DNA of 64,000 nt from Cepaea nemoralis (Eukaryota > Mollusca > Gastropoda > Stylommatophora > Helicidae), in NCBI GenBank assembly GCA_014155875.1, contig JACEFZ010017825.1, forward strand, positions 158,501-222,500, given 5' to 3'. The translations under genes were made by a program, and so were the position numbers. Below are positions 22,501-31,866 of the stretch, piece after piece. The notes beneath the pieces were generated by a model that saw only the letters and a list, made by a program, of their open reading frames with translations, had not been told where the DNA came from and did not search any database. How positions within the stretch are numbered: position 1 is the first letter of the stretch; each line of letters opens with the position of its first letter.

Positions 22501-23126
22501 TTCCGACTACTAAAAAGCAAGTCAGAAGTTTGTTGGGACTGATAAATTATTACCGGCAGTTCATTCCTGATTTTTCCGAACTGACCGAAGTATTTACTAA
22601 CTTACTAACAAAAGATAAACCAGAGAAAATTGTAAGCAATGAATGCCTAAAATTTGCATTCCGTAAAGTATTATCTTGTTTTTCTGATAATAGCTTACAT
22701 AATCCCATCCTGAAATTGCCCAATCTCCATTTACCTTTCAGGTTGCGGATAGACGCGAGCTCCGTGGCGATTGGAGCAGTCTTGTTGCAAGAGCACAATA
22801 ACATCCTCCATCCCGTGTACTTCGTATCCAGGAAACTAAAACCCAGAGAACGGGCTTGGTCAATACCTCAGTTGGAAGCCCTAGCTTTAGTGGTGGGTAT
22901 AACTAAATTGTCCAGATTCCTTCTAGGACGCCATTTCATCGTGGAATCTGACAGCAGCCCGTTGCGATTTATAAATTCAGGTGTACCTTCAAACCAGATG
23001 GTAGCGCGCTGGTCTCTTAAACTCCAAGATTACAGCTTCGAGTTTCGACATATTCCAGGCAGAACCAACACGATCGTCGATCTGTTGTCCCGTTGTCCGA
23101 CCGACCCAGTAAGCACCAATGTCTGA
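19581..23126 (+). CDS. pol: Pol polyprotein: protease-integrase-RT-RNase H
   Basis: An intact 1181-residue frame. In order: aspartic protease D-T-G-S-S at residues 91-95; integrase zinc domain (H-x-H and C-x2-C) at about 323-365; integrase core with D396, D456 and E492, the D,D35E spacing; a GPY/F-like module (G-P-F-K-V) near 633-665; RT with V-D-Y-R-K near 805 and the catalytic Y-I-D-D at 903-906; RNase H with catalytic D1058 and a final D-L-L-S-R. In most Ty3/gypsy elements integrase comes last; here it precedes RT, as known for GMR1-like elements. The frame is open upstream of Met 19581 into the gag zinc knuckle (about 19554), so translation as a gag-pol fusion is plausible if the shift were bypassed. 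There is no internal stop, in line with a young copy. Confidence 0.95.
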   Translation: MTNKANAALFDSSSSDEEQSEKHPVNSAQAFDMFNANKCTVCNTFYEDGILTCGHSIPIANEEANLVVDSKGRINVHHGYVNGKSATVLRDTGSSLIGLKRTFIMPTDYTGRHVTCRTFSGNIEKYPLAWAYIETPFLTGKVKCAALTNPVCDVIIGNLPEVNDKPHDITSLCIDDSITSPSNVIIDNVTPPIECMVANVALRSHDIIDNIVSSPSDIIECVNAVTRSTARVQDESNQTEAIQMLSPVSLPTNTMKETFVTAQKADPSLLKYFNLIGQKPKVTKNAKWHFAVKNDILTRYYTRGDNTTEQTVLPTNYRRQALHLAHDIPLAGHMAYAKTRSRLLTQFHWPTFCNDIKLYCRSCDICQKLVKKGKHPQAKLQVTDLASRPFEKLSVDIVGPLNHTTTRGNKYILTVIDQCSRWPEAIPLKNITANDIMEVFFHIFSRIGFPDTIQSDRGTQFIAASTQAFTKMLGVKQCFNSPYHPHSSGIIEKFNGDLKHMLAKVTQEHPNNWDVYLPAILFAYREVPHSSTGFSPFEHIYGAKPRGPLTIYHQMLTDSTPVLKPISSYVYVTSLRERFIKSCIIAKNALKLSGATYRQYADKGNRTITLTPGHDVLLLLPSDRHLLTDSWQGPFKVTRQISPVDYEIQIKDKHKIFHINMLRPYYNRDNEQDDITACTVIIDHEDDEASDEIPTPALDTTNCLKEIKINPKLTQAETDSCKQLIQQYNTIFSNNPGQTELVQHHITLTSNTPIRCRPYTIPLHYKEHLHQEIINLEKNNIIRRSQSDFSSPMVIVRKKDNTIRLCVDYRKLNKITLLDLEPMANSDDLLTELTDARFFTKVDMTKGYWQIAVDEQSRHLTAFATPWGLYEWCKLPFGLVNAPATFVRMTRLLLVDIPNIICYIDDICVHTETMTEHIKTLEQTFKRIRQHGLTVKPAKVDIAYQEISFLGYKISNGFVTTDDNIVSKILKLLLPTTKKQVRSLLGLINYYRQFIPDFSELTEVFTNLLTKDKPEKIVSNECLKFAFRKVLSCFSDNSLHNPILKLPNLHLPFRLRIDASSVAIGAVLLQEHNNILHPVYFVSRKLKPRERAWSIPQLEALALVVGITKLSRFLLGRHFIVESDSSPLRFINSGVPSNQMVARWSLKLQDYSFEFRHIPGRTNTIVDLLSRCPTDPVSTNV

Positions 23127-24487
23127 GTGCAGTGTGAGAAAATACACTCAGATTAACACAGCCATCCATCAGTGAATATTTTTTTTCCATCACAAAAAGC
23201 TGTGTAAAGTCTACTATGTCATGTGATAGGGATTACTACCAATATATATAGTGTTCTTATTTTACTAATTCATGTAGTGATGGTCGTGTATAATTGTGTA
23301 GTGTGTGGTAGAAAGCGAACTTTATTAATTGTATATATTACGAACAAGAACAGTGCCACATTCGCTCAAAAACTTACCGTAAGCGAACTATTCAATTTGA
23401 CAGTGGCATCTGCGTGTGGAACATTCCAGGGATATTTTAAATACGGGTGTGAACGTGTGACCTAAACATTGACAGCTACACCACTGCAGTCAAGCGTAAT
23501 CCAGAAGGTTTTACAGTGAAACATCCAACACATGAACGATTAGAACATTGTACTTTCCGTAACTACATCAGACCGGAACAAGTGTGTTCTACAAGCTTCA
23601 ACATCAGCTGTTTAATGTTCGTGTGTACTTCCGGATTAGTTAGAAATTTAGAGCAAAATTAGCAGACGACAATAAAAGTTTAAAAAGCTATGACGATTCT
23701 AAAATCTTTAGGAATCAACAAAGTTGAATACACGAATTGTGTGTTTATATATTTATGTAGTGTAATCTTAGAATCATATCTTGATTAATGTATTCATACT
23801 ACCGACTTTTTTCTCGTTAGTATGAAGAAACGTCAAGCGATGACGCTAAGAAATAGGATAATTATTGTAAATTATTATATTTCATAAATTTTGAAATTAT
23901 TCTCCTTTCATTTATTTGTTATTACATCATTACACAAAGGGCCATAATTTGAAATGTATACTGTAATTGTTGTATATAAATAGCCATGTTGTTGCCAGAT
24001 TGTTAACACACCAGGTAGCCATCTACTGGGCATGGCAGAGTGTTACCGACATTGCAGACCAACACAAGAGCTCCTGGCCAAATGAGGTCAGGGTTTGAGC
24101 GTTTAATGCGACTTATGTAAAAGCCGTATTTCGGTCTAGCCAGATGGTTTTTGTTTCAAGAACCATATTATTACGTTTTTTTTGGAGGCTGCGAGGTAGA
24201 TGCGTGAAGCTAGGTACTACCGATCTGACTGGGTCAGTAATGCAATTGAGGTAATCAGCCATCGAGAGGATGAAGCCTGACTAGTGTTAAAGGTTGAACA
24301 CCACATGTCGTTGAATACAACTTTCATTTCTTATATGTTTCTATGGCAGATGTGTATTTCTATGTATTCTATTACCAATGTATATAACAACAGAAGGGTT
24401 GACTCTGACAAGGTTAAAATATTAACCCAGTGTGTACATATATGAAACATGAAAGATGACATCTTTCATGAAGTTGCCGGGGGAGCA
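23127..24487 (+). other. 3' noncoding region of gypsy element 2
   Basis: About 1.36 kb between pol and the 3' LTR. Its longest frame (23223-23465, 80 residues) has a hydrophobic N-terminus but no known motif, and no envelope-like gene is present. A G-rich stretch GCCGGGGGAGCA directly before 24488 may be the polypurine tract. Confidence 0.7.
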
Positions 24488-25006
24488 TGTCAGAGTCTAG
24501 AACAGTGCAGTGATGCAGTGACATCGTTACGCCCGCCAGGCGACTTAGTCCCCAGCAGGGATGCCGTAACTTCGTTACGCCGCCAGGCGAGTAGTAGTTA
24601 CCTGCCTGCAAGATTGCTGGCTGACGAGACGGCCAGCGGTCAGGCAAGGACGACGCAAGACGCACGCCTGCCTCGTGAAGCCACTTCAGGTGGGAGGCAA
24701 GTTGCGAGCTATAGGCAGACAGCTCTGGGACGTCGACTCGACTGGACGCATGATGAGAGCAAGGCGTTGTGTGGTTTCTGTGCATGAACGTCGAGTGTCT
24801 GGACATCTTGAGAGATAGACTGTGAGCTGTATTGTGTATGTAAGTGTATTGAAGTGTCAAGTATATCTTGTTGTGATCATCGTACGATATATGATCTGTA
24901 AATAAATCCATTGAACGTTGTGTCGTTGAGTCTTACGTCAAATCACGTTGTACTTGTACTGTCTCACATGTGTTCAGGTTAGCGAGCCAAGTTTAAGATC
25001 CTGACA
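24488..25006 (+). repeat. 3' LTR of gypsy element 2
   Basis: 519 bp, nearly identical to 17096-17613. Differences seen are A/T in GAG(A/T)CTAG, G/T in GTAAC(G/T)TCG and one inserted C in TGTGTT(C)AGG. Followed by AAGAG, the duplicated target. Confidence 0.95.
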
Positions 25007-25029
25007 AAGAGTTGCACAATTCGTTGACC

Positions 25030-25030
<1 letters not shown>

Positions 25031-25096
<66 letters not shown>

Positions 25097-25122
25097 TCTC
25101 TCCTCTCTCTTCTCTCTCTCTC
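25031..25122. repeat. (CT)n microsatellite
   Basis: Interrupted CT repeats just beyond the 3' LTR. The next 130 bp (25123-25254) are non-repetitive and unassigned. Confidence 0.95.
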
Positions 25123-25254
25123 ATCTCCTGAGTCCCATCTGATCCAGTGGCAAGACAAGTCAGGACGGCTGGAGACCGCCACTTGATTTAATCAGGACAG
25201 AAAACACGGACCTTATACAAGAAATAGATGATCGTTTGACACGGTGAACGATGC

Positions 25255-25311
25255 ATTCTTTCTTCTTCTTCCTTCTTTTCTTCTTCTCTCCTTTCTTCTT
25301 CTTCTTCTTCT

Positions 25312-25343
<32 letters not shown>

Positions 25344-25384
25344 TTCTTCTTCTTCTCGTTCTTCTTCTTCTTCTTCTTCTGTCT

Positions 25385-25416
<32 letters not shown>

Positions 25417-26345
25417 TTCTTCTTCTTCTTCTTCGTCTTTCTCCTTCTTCTTCTTCCTTCTTCTTCTTCTTCTTCTTCATTCTTCTTCTTCATCTTCTTC
25501 TTCTTCTTCTTCTTCTTCTCTTCTTTCTTCTTCTTCTATTCTTCTTCTTTCTTCTTCTCTTCTTCTTCTTCTTCTTCTTCTTCTTCTTTCTTCTTCTCTT
25601 CTTCTTCTTTTCTTCTTCTTCTTTCTTCTTCTTTCTTCTTCTTCTTCTTCTTTCTTCTTCTTCTTCTTCTCTCTCTTCTTCTTCTTCTCTTCTCTTCTTC
25701 TTCTTCTTTTCTCTTCTTCTCTTTTCTTCTTTCTTCTTCTTCTCTTCTTCTTTCTCTCTTCTTCTTCTTCTTCTTCTTCTTCTTTTCTTCTTCTTCTTTC
25801 TTTCTTCTCTTCTTTCCTCTTCTTCTTCTTCTTCTTGCTTCTTCTACTTTTCTCTTCTTCTTCTTCTTCTTCTTCTTCTTCTTCTTCTTCTTCTTCTTCT
25901 TCTTCTCTTCTTCTTCTTCTTCTTTCTTCTTCTTCTTCTTCTTCTTCTTCTTCTTCTTTCTTCTTCTTCTTCTTCTTCTTCTTCTTCTTCTTCTTCTTCT
26001 CTTCTTCTTCTTCTTCTTCTTCTTCTTCTTCTTCTTCTTCTTCTTCTTCTTCTTCTTCTTCTTCTTCTTCTTCTTCTTCTTCTTCTTCTTCTTCTTCTTC
26101 TTCTTCTTCTTCTTCTTCTTCTTCTTCTTCTTCTTCTTCTTCTTCTTCTTCTTCTTCTTCTTCTTCTTCTTCTTCTTCTTCTTCTCTCTTCTTCTCCTTC
26201 TTCTTCTTCTTCTTCTTCTTCTTCTTCTTCTTCTTCTTCTTCTTCTTCTTCTTCTTCTTCTTCTTCTTCTTCTTCTTCTTCTTCTTCTTCTTCTTCTTCT
26301 TCTTCTTCTTCTTCTTCTTCTTCTTCTTCTTCTTCTTCTTCTTCT
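25255..26345 (-). repeat. Giant (GAA)n/(TTC)n tract, LINE tail
   Basis: About 1.09 kb of TTC on the plus strand. It is nearly pure next to the LINE (about 26000-26345) and increasingly interrupted by TTTC, CTC and other variants away from it. On the minus strand it is the GAA tail of the LINE at 26346-26990. Long frames of Ser, Leu, Phe, Glu, Lys or Arg across it are artefacts. Confidence 0.97.
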
Positions 26346-26990
26346 TCAGCTTTCCGATCCATTGAAGTTCTTTGCTGCAAATACAATCTGTCTCCATTCG
26401 TCTCTCTGGTGGACCTTCTCTTGCCAGTCGTTGATTCCAAGTGCTTGTAGGTCTGTACATGTATTATCTCTCCACCGTCTTCTTGGTCTACCTCGGGGTC
26501 TACGGTCATTTATTTCCTGAGTGTAAGCGAGTTTTGTTTCCCTATTATCTTCCATTCTTTTTATATGCCCCAGCCATTGTAGTCTATTAGCCTTCATGAT
26601 ACCAGTGATTAGCGGGGACTTAAACAGATCATAAATGTCTTTGTTACTTCTTTTTTTCCACTCTCCACTGTGTATATCCCTAATGGGTCCAAAGATGCGT
26701 CTTAAAATTTTGTTCTCAAAGGTTTGTAACAAGGCTTCGTCTCCTTTCGTTGTACTCCAGGTTTCAGAGCCATACAGCACAACTGGTCTGATCAGTGTTA
26801 TTATATTGTGATTTTGGTGTTACGAGATAGCACCTTTGATTGTAGTAGATGTTGTAGTGCATAGTATATCTTATTTCCAGAGTTGATTCTAGTTTGTATT
26901 TCTTCCCTTATGATGTTGGAGCAGTTGAAGATTGTACCCAGATAAGTCAGTCCGATATCGAGGCTCATGTTTTTGTTTCGTAACAAAGAA
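26346..26990 (-). mobile_element. 5'-truncated LINE, GAA-tail family, copy 1
   Basis: The minus frames encode an RT C-terminus: Y-L-G-T-I-F near 26955, then (26780-26346) L-Y-G-S-E-T-W, L-R-R-I-F-G-P, L-Q-W-L-G-H-I-K-R-M, R-R-P-R-G-R-P-R-R-R-W and a final F-N-G-S-E-S. The stop codon TGA is formed at the first base of the GAA tail. A frame break lies near 26790-26800. The same ending occurs at 27915-28130 and 38705-39120. Everything upstream of the thumb region is missing. Confidence 0.88.
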
Positions 26991-27002
26991 AGGTATTTAC
27001 AA

Positions 27003-27205
27003 AGGTGGGGATGTTAACCCCACGCTTCAACCCCCAACCTGGAGGACCAGGGTGTTTCTCTTTGTCTGTTCTCTACCCTTTGACCTGTCCGGCTTGGGAG
27101 GCCCTGCTGGTAGCTACGCTACCGCCGGCATAGCTCTCAGGGTCATTGAGAAACTCAAGCTCCCCCACCACGACAAGGTGGAAACACCATCGGATGCATT
27201 CTTAC
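27003..27205. mobile_element. LINE-associated noncoding repeat (CTTTGACCTGTCC family)
   Basis: The blocks CTTTGACCTGTCCGGCTTGG, GCCGGCATAGCTCT, GGTCATTGAG and CACGACAAGGTGG recur, diverged, at 32733-32852. I remember such blocks from untranslated parts of invertebrate LINEs, but that is memory, not a search. Sequence at 27206-27640 is unassigned. Confidence 0.5.
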
Positions 27206-27650
27206 GTTATTAAAATCCAAATATTAATGATGACGGTCAGTCCTTCTATATTTCATTTTAATCTACATTAATGTCCTCAGATACCTATTTCCAGTGTATG
27301 TATATATGTGCGTGTCTATGGCATTTAAAAAAAAATGATGGGCCACTGTTATATCAACCCCAATAATAATTGCTTCACAAAAATCAGAATCGATTTATCA
27401 AATCTGTCTTCTTCGTTCTTTGCCCTGTATATCCCATGGGAATAGTCCCTCAACCATCATTTGCTAAAACGGCTTTTCCTATCTTCTGTAACACTGTCCA
27501 TGTTCTCCCCATATTATTTGTCTGGCTTTAAATCTGTTCTCCGTGTGATTTCTAGGTTTCCTGCTATGTGGTTCACCTTGTGGTTTCCAGACAAAGGCGT
27601 GCATAGTTATACTAGTCTCTGGAATTTGACAGAGTATGTTCTGTCTAGAG

Positions 27651-28266
27651 CAGTGGTTCTCAGCCAGTGGGGAATTCCCCCCAAAGGTGGGAAGTTTAGG
27701 GTTTCCAGGGGGAATTGGGACCACAGATTGGCTGGCTCAAAATGGCTTCAGGCACAATATCCAGGTTTTATATTGAGCATTTTGTTTGATGAAGAAATAT
27801 TTTCTGGCATTCTGGTGTCGTGTATTAAGTGACAATTCTTTGACGTTTTAACTGTTTGTTTATTGTAATATGATTAATTTGGTGTGCTAATAAAATATTG
27901 TGAATATAAAAAAACGACTGGCAAGAGAAGGTCCACCAGAGAGACGAATGGAGACGGATTGTATTTGCAGCAAAGAACCTCAATGGCTCGGAAAGCTGAA
28001 GAAGAAGAAGAAGAAGAAGAAGAAGAAGAAGAAGAAGAAGAAGAAGAAGAAGAAGAAGAAGAAGAAGAAGAAGAAGAAGAAGAAGAAGAAGAAGAAGAAG
28101 AAGAAGAAGAAGAAGAAGAAGAAGAAGAAGATAAAAAATGCACCTTTTGAGGCTGACAATTTTGGAAAGGGGGGAATTCTTCTTCTTTCGTTCTCTGGAA
28201 AGGGGGAATGATATCTTGACATATGGTGAACAGGTGCATGGACCAAAAAAGGTTTAGAACCACTGG
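27651..28266. mobile_element. hAT-type non-autonomous element with nested LINE
   Basis: Begins CAGTGGTTCTCAG and ends AGAACCACTG. The 8-mers outside (GTCTAGAG and GTGGAGAG) match at six of eight positions, a decayed TSD. Internal GGGGAATT and TTTAGGGTTTCC-like blocks match 16389-16786 and 48660-49144. A LINE tail fragment was later inserted at 27915-28130. Confidence 0.8.
27915..28130 (+). mobile_element. Nested LINE 3' fragment, GAA-tail family, copy 2
   Basis: 83 bp of coding sequence (D-W-Q-E-K-V-H-Q-R-D-E-W, ending L-N-G-S-E-S) then TGA at 27997-27999 leading straight into about 130 bp of pure GAA. It is flanked by ATAAAAAA at 27906-27914 and 28131-28138, a TSD. This is the same junction as the copies at 26346 and 38705, in opposite orientation. 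Confidence 0.9.
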
Positions 28267-29307
28267 TGGAGAGCCTGTGTCTTTTCCCCACTTCGCAATT
28301 CACTGCAATGTGTCCACATTGATAGCTTTCTTCATACCTATTAAGACCTATTGTTCTGCGTAGGCACCAATGAACGAATATTTGCAGTTCATAAGTAATT
28401 CTCTTAGTCGTTCTCCGCGTTTCTGATCCATATAGCAATACTGAATTAACACTGGAGTTAAATATGCTACGTTTGGTGCTAACTTTAATATTTATTTTAC
28501 TTCCACAAAGTCCCTAGTGCAAAACACTCACAGTGCACACAAACTCATTTGCTCCCAGTGCACACAAATTCAAAAGTACCTTTTGTTTTCTACTTTGAAT
28601 AACTCTATCTACTGCGACACCCCCCCCCCCCCCCCCACCTTCCCCAACTCCCCCCATTGGTGTCTACATTGCTGCCTAAATAGGTTATGAGTCCGCCTCT
28701 AGAAGTCGGGTTTCGCCAGGCAGACTGGGTTATTTGCTTGATTTCACTCTCATTATCTTTGTCTTTCCGCTATGAATTTTGTGACCTAACTGTTGTGACC
28801 TCCCATCAAAATGTTTAGTTTATCGTACATCTGATCACGCGAGTATAACAGAGGTGCGATCTCTGTGAAGACCAATCATTAAGTTACTATGTCAGGGCCC
28901 ACTGGATTCAATTTCCGACGATATTTATTGTCTTCATCATCCAATCTATTGTCAGTAAGAATAATAGTGGTCACCAAAGGCACTTATGTTGCACTCCTGC
29001 GTTTATTGCAATCATAGCTGTTAGTTTTCCCGCACGAAGAAAGTGTATATGTTAATATGTTGCCCTTATTACGTTAATGATTTTCTGAGAGACTCCACAG
29101 TTCCGCAAAAACATCCAAAAGGGATTCACTTTCAATGCTGTCTAAGGCCCTTGTTATAATCCACGAATCCAATATAAAATACCGAATTCAGTTCAATAAT
29201 TTGCACTAGTATTATGCGCAGTGAGACTATCTGATAATTGCCGAATCTGATCGGTGGGAATCCTGCTTGTTCACACCTTATTTGTTTGTCAATGATATAA
29301 TTTCAGA

Positions 29308-29712
29308 AATATAATGACTGAGAAATGTATATTGCTGGTGTCTCTATTCCATCTTCACGCAGCACAGTTTTTCATGGCGGTTACGCAACTTTAAAAGCCT
29401 GATTGACGGTGTCTCATCCTCCTTCCCAGGACATTTGAAGACCATAAATCATGGATTAATCCTTAAACATATAACGAGGTCAAGGCGAACAATGACTTTC
29501 GTAGTTTTACAAAGTCGGTCAGTGAACTTTGTAGAATATCAAATTGATAACTGAGAAAGAAGATTACACGTATTGAAATTAGGCTGTTGTTAGTGGAAGG
29601 CGCTCAATTCACTGACAGTATTGCCGAATCTTCCAGACTGTCGCATTAAAGCGTCTGTCCTCGGGTTACAGTCTGATACTGTCTGTGGTATCATCAGCAT
29701 CATCATCATCCA
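29308..29712 (-). repeat. Unclassified dispersed repeat, copy 2 (inverted)
   Basis: Reverse complement of 13245-13655, highly similar end to end. It sits inside the decayed LINE between two recognisable RT blocks, so it arrived as a unit and is probably mobile. ATC repeats lie at its right edge. Confidence 0.7.
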
Positions 29713-29954
29713 GAGTGTATGCAAGCATCATGTCCCCTACATGACCTTGCTTCACGTTTTCTCAGAAGATGACAGTAACATTATTCGCCTATAACGTTTA
29801 TACTCCTGAAGGTCTCCTTAATTAGGCAGCGTCACCAGAAATCCTTCTCTTCAGTCTGCTGGCATTTCTTCGGTCCTTTGACTGCTGATTAATTTCTGAA
29901 GCATTTCAGATTAGACTGAATGTTATCTTTCTTAAATAACGTCTTCTGACATGG

Positions 29955-30190
29955 GATTTCCTTGGCGAAGTGGTAAAGCAGTCTGATTCGCACACCGAAG
30001 GTTGTAGGTTCGATCTCGGACTGCGTCTTTCGGTTCACGAGTGCATTTTCTAGAAGACTCCAGGTGGTCGCTGCTAGAGCTAAGGAGTTCATGCTTTGTG
30101 CGATGCTTTCGGCAGGCCTCTCTTTGAAAAGAGAACAAGCCATATAGGGGAAAAAAATCCGGGACAATGAAGTCGACCCTCTCGAACATT
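29955..30190 (+). repeat. SINE family B copy
   Basis: The head has an A-box-like GGCGAAGTGGTAAAG and B box GGTTCGATCTC. The body shares GTTCACGAGTGCATTTT, GTCGCTGCTAGAGCTA-like and GGAGTTCATGCTTTG with copies at 36895-37060 and 59065-59300. A polymerase III promoter and tRNA-like 5' end make it a SINE. Inserted within the decayed LINE. Confidence 0.75.
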
Positions 30191-30373
30191 TAAGATTCCC
30201 CCCCCCCTTCTAACACACCATGTAGGCCAGCAGCTTTCCCAGCTCTCAGTAGTTTGTTAGCTTTTCTAATTTCTTCTTTAGATGGTTTCTCACAGTTGAT
30301 ATCCAACTCAAGGTCTACCTGCTAGATAGCAGAAGGATCGTTTGAGACTGAACTATTCAGAAGAAATATTAAT

Positions 30374-30462
30374 CCTCCTCCTCCTCATCCTCCTCCTCCC
30401 TCTCCTCCTCCTCCTCCGCACCCGCCTCCGCCTTCGCCTCCTCCTTCCTCTTCTCTGGAAGC
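30374..30462. repeat. (TCC)n-rich tract
   Basis: Interrupted TCC/CCT repeats. The region 30463-30871 is GC-rich in part (30700-30830) but has no recognisable gene. Confidence 0.85.
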
Positions 30463-30871
30463 GACTGGGTCGCCATGTCCACCTTAAGTAACGCTGACGA
30501 GCTAGGCTGCATGTGCTGTCTGTTCAGCATCAGCAGTAATGGATGTTGTATTTGACCCCTAAATCTGGTCCTTTATCTGGTCTGATGATCGTAAATCCTT
30601 CTATGTGAGTTATAAAACCCGCGGAGGACCAGAGCAAAACCGAACCAGATTGAACCTAGTTTTTTTTTTCAAATTAGAGGTTTTTAGTGGTAATTCCGGT
30701 GTATCCGGTGGCTGGGGGAGGTGGGCGAACCGGCACAAACAGGCGCGAACTAGGGCTGGTGACGCTGGCGCGGGCGCGGAAGGGGCAGCCAGATGCGTTC
30801 GGTGGCCGGTGGGCGCGGGTTAGATCAACATAAAATATGTGACATAGGTAGACAGTTGTTTTATATTAGTC

Positions 30872-31472
30872 ATGAATCCTAGGTGGAAACATCATTTTAC
30901 GGCTTTGATTGCTGGACCAACGGGAAGTGAAAAATCCGTCTTTGTGCAACAGTTTCTGACCCATCTGCCAGACATGATCGTCCCGATATGGTGTTACAGA
31001 AAATTGCAATTGATGTATGAGACTATGAAGGGTATTCAGTTTAACGAAGGTTTACTGGATATGGAAAAGTGGACAGGCAATAGACGCCGGCTTGTGGTGA
31101 TAGATGACCTAATGTCCGAGACAGATGATAGGGTGACAAATATCTTTACTAAGTTTAGTCATTATTGTAATCTCAGCGTCATGTAGATAGTCCAGGGACC
31201 TCTTTGGTAAGAATAAAGAACAAAGAACTATCAGTTTGAATTCACATTACCTAGTGATGTTTAATAATCCTCGTGACGGCTCTCAGATCATCAGTCTGGC
31301 CAAACAAATATACCCAGGTTGCGTGTCATATGTGCAAGAGAGTGTTAAGGACGCAACAGCGGCTCCACACGGGTATTTGCTCTTTGACCTTCGACAGGAA
31401 ACACCGAATTAGCTCCTTTTACGAAGTCATATATTTCTCGATCAGCGTCAAGTCGTCTACGTCCCTAAATAA
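30872..31472 (+). pseudogene. FtsK/HerA-type genome-packaging ATPase, broken
   Basis: The first frame (30872-31186) shows A-G-P-T-G-S-E-K-S, a Walker A (P-loop) in which E replaces the usual invariant G before K, and L-V-V-I-D-D-L-M, a Walker B followed by the catalytic-type acidic residues. After a frameshift near 31186-31200 other frames keep the family's second half, including N-N-P-R-D-G-S-Q and the Q-I-Y-P segment, up to a stop at 31470. At least one further stop (near 31409) is present. Such ATPases pump DNA into virions of Mavericks/Polintons, adintoviruses and relatives. The P-loop change, shift and stops mean no active product. Confidence 0.75.
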
Positions 31473-31473
31473 T

Positions 31474-31866
31474 ATGTCCAACCGAGTGAAACGTTACATG
31501 GCCATGTTGCGGTTTCTGGGTGAGGGGAAGCCAGCTGACGTGAAATCCGTATTCAAAACAGCATCCCCTAACGTAGTTCAATCAATTTGCGAATGTTGTC
31601 ACAGTGTGTTAAAAGGTAATGTTTCACTGACACCGACTCAAACTAGGTGAATGCAGCTGCACAAAAACAATCTGCGAACACTCACGCGTAAGAGACTATC
31701 TAACAAGAAGCGGAAACAAATTTTGCAACAAGGTGGATTCATAGGCGCTTTATTAGGCCCCATTCTGAACGTGTTGAAAGATGTCGTGAGTGTTAATGAA
31801 GAAAATAGTCCTGATCGACCCGTGGATGCGGGGGAAAAAAACACTATGTACCACCAGACAAACTAA
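31474..31866 (+). pseudogene. Small basic protein of the virus-like element, one in-frame stop
   Basis: Starts two bases after the ATPase stop. The frame is broken by one TGA (31648-31650) and continues in the same frame to 31866. It is rich in K/R, with Q-Q-G-G-F followed by a small hydrophobic stretch (about residues 89-105). I recall a basic G-G-F protein adjacent to the packaging ATPase in related animal elements, possibly a minor virion or core protein, but I cannot confirm a function. Confidence 0.6.

Larger units (their letters stand above)
17096..25006 (+). mobile_element. Ty3/gypsy LTR element 2, GMR1-like domain order
   Basis: A 7911-bp element with LTRs at 17096-17613 and 24488-25006, both TGTCAGAG...GATCCTGACA. 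It is flanked by the 5-bp duplication AAGAG (17091-17095 and 25007-25011). I count about three differences between the LTRs, so the insertion is recent. Inside are an 817-bp leader, gag (one stop, one frameshift), an intact pol and about 1.36 kb of 3' noncoding DNA without a recognisable envelope gene. Pol has integrase before RT, the order described for GMR1-like gypsy elements. Confidence 0.95.
28285..30350 (-). mobile_element. Decayed LINE RT, interrupted twice
   Basis: Minus-strand fragments line up in RT order: P-S-K-E-E-I-R-K-A and R-A-G-K-A-A-G (30350-30196), E-G-F-L-V-T-L-P and Y-R-R-I-M-L-L-S (about 29880-29760), E-Q-A-G-F and F-V-D-Y-N-K (29270-29150), Y-L-G-S-N-V-D-T-N-G (about 28680) and L-L-Y-G-S-E-T with C-L-R-R-T-I-G (28440-28350). 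A SINE (29955-30190) and an unclassified repeat (29308-29712) separate the pieces. Each piece has many stops and shifts, so it is an old copy. A run of C at 28621-28640 has expanded. Confidence 0.7.

Noticed and set aside
23223..23465. Envelope gene candidate downstream of pol
   Set aside because: Only 80 residues, one hydrophobic stretch, no cleavage site or fusion-like features. Treated as noncoding.
25244..26509. Very long frames of poly-Ser, Leu, Phe, Glu, Lys or Arg; similarly 27884-28438 and 38157-38879
   Set aside because: They are translations of GAA/TTC repeats in each frame. The only real coding parts are the LINE C-termini at their edges.
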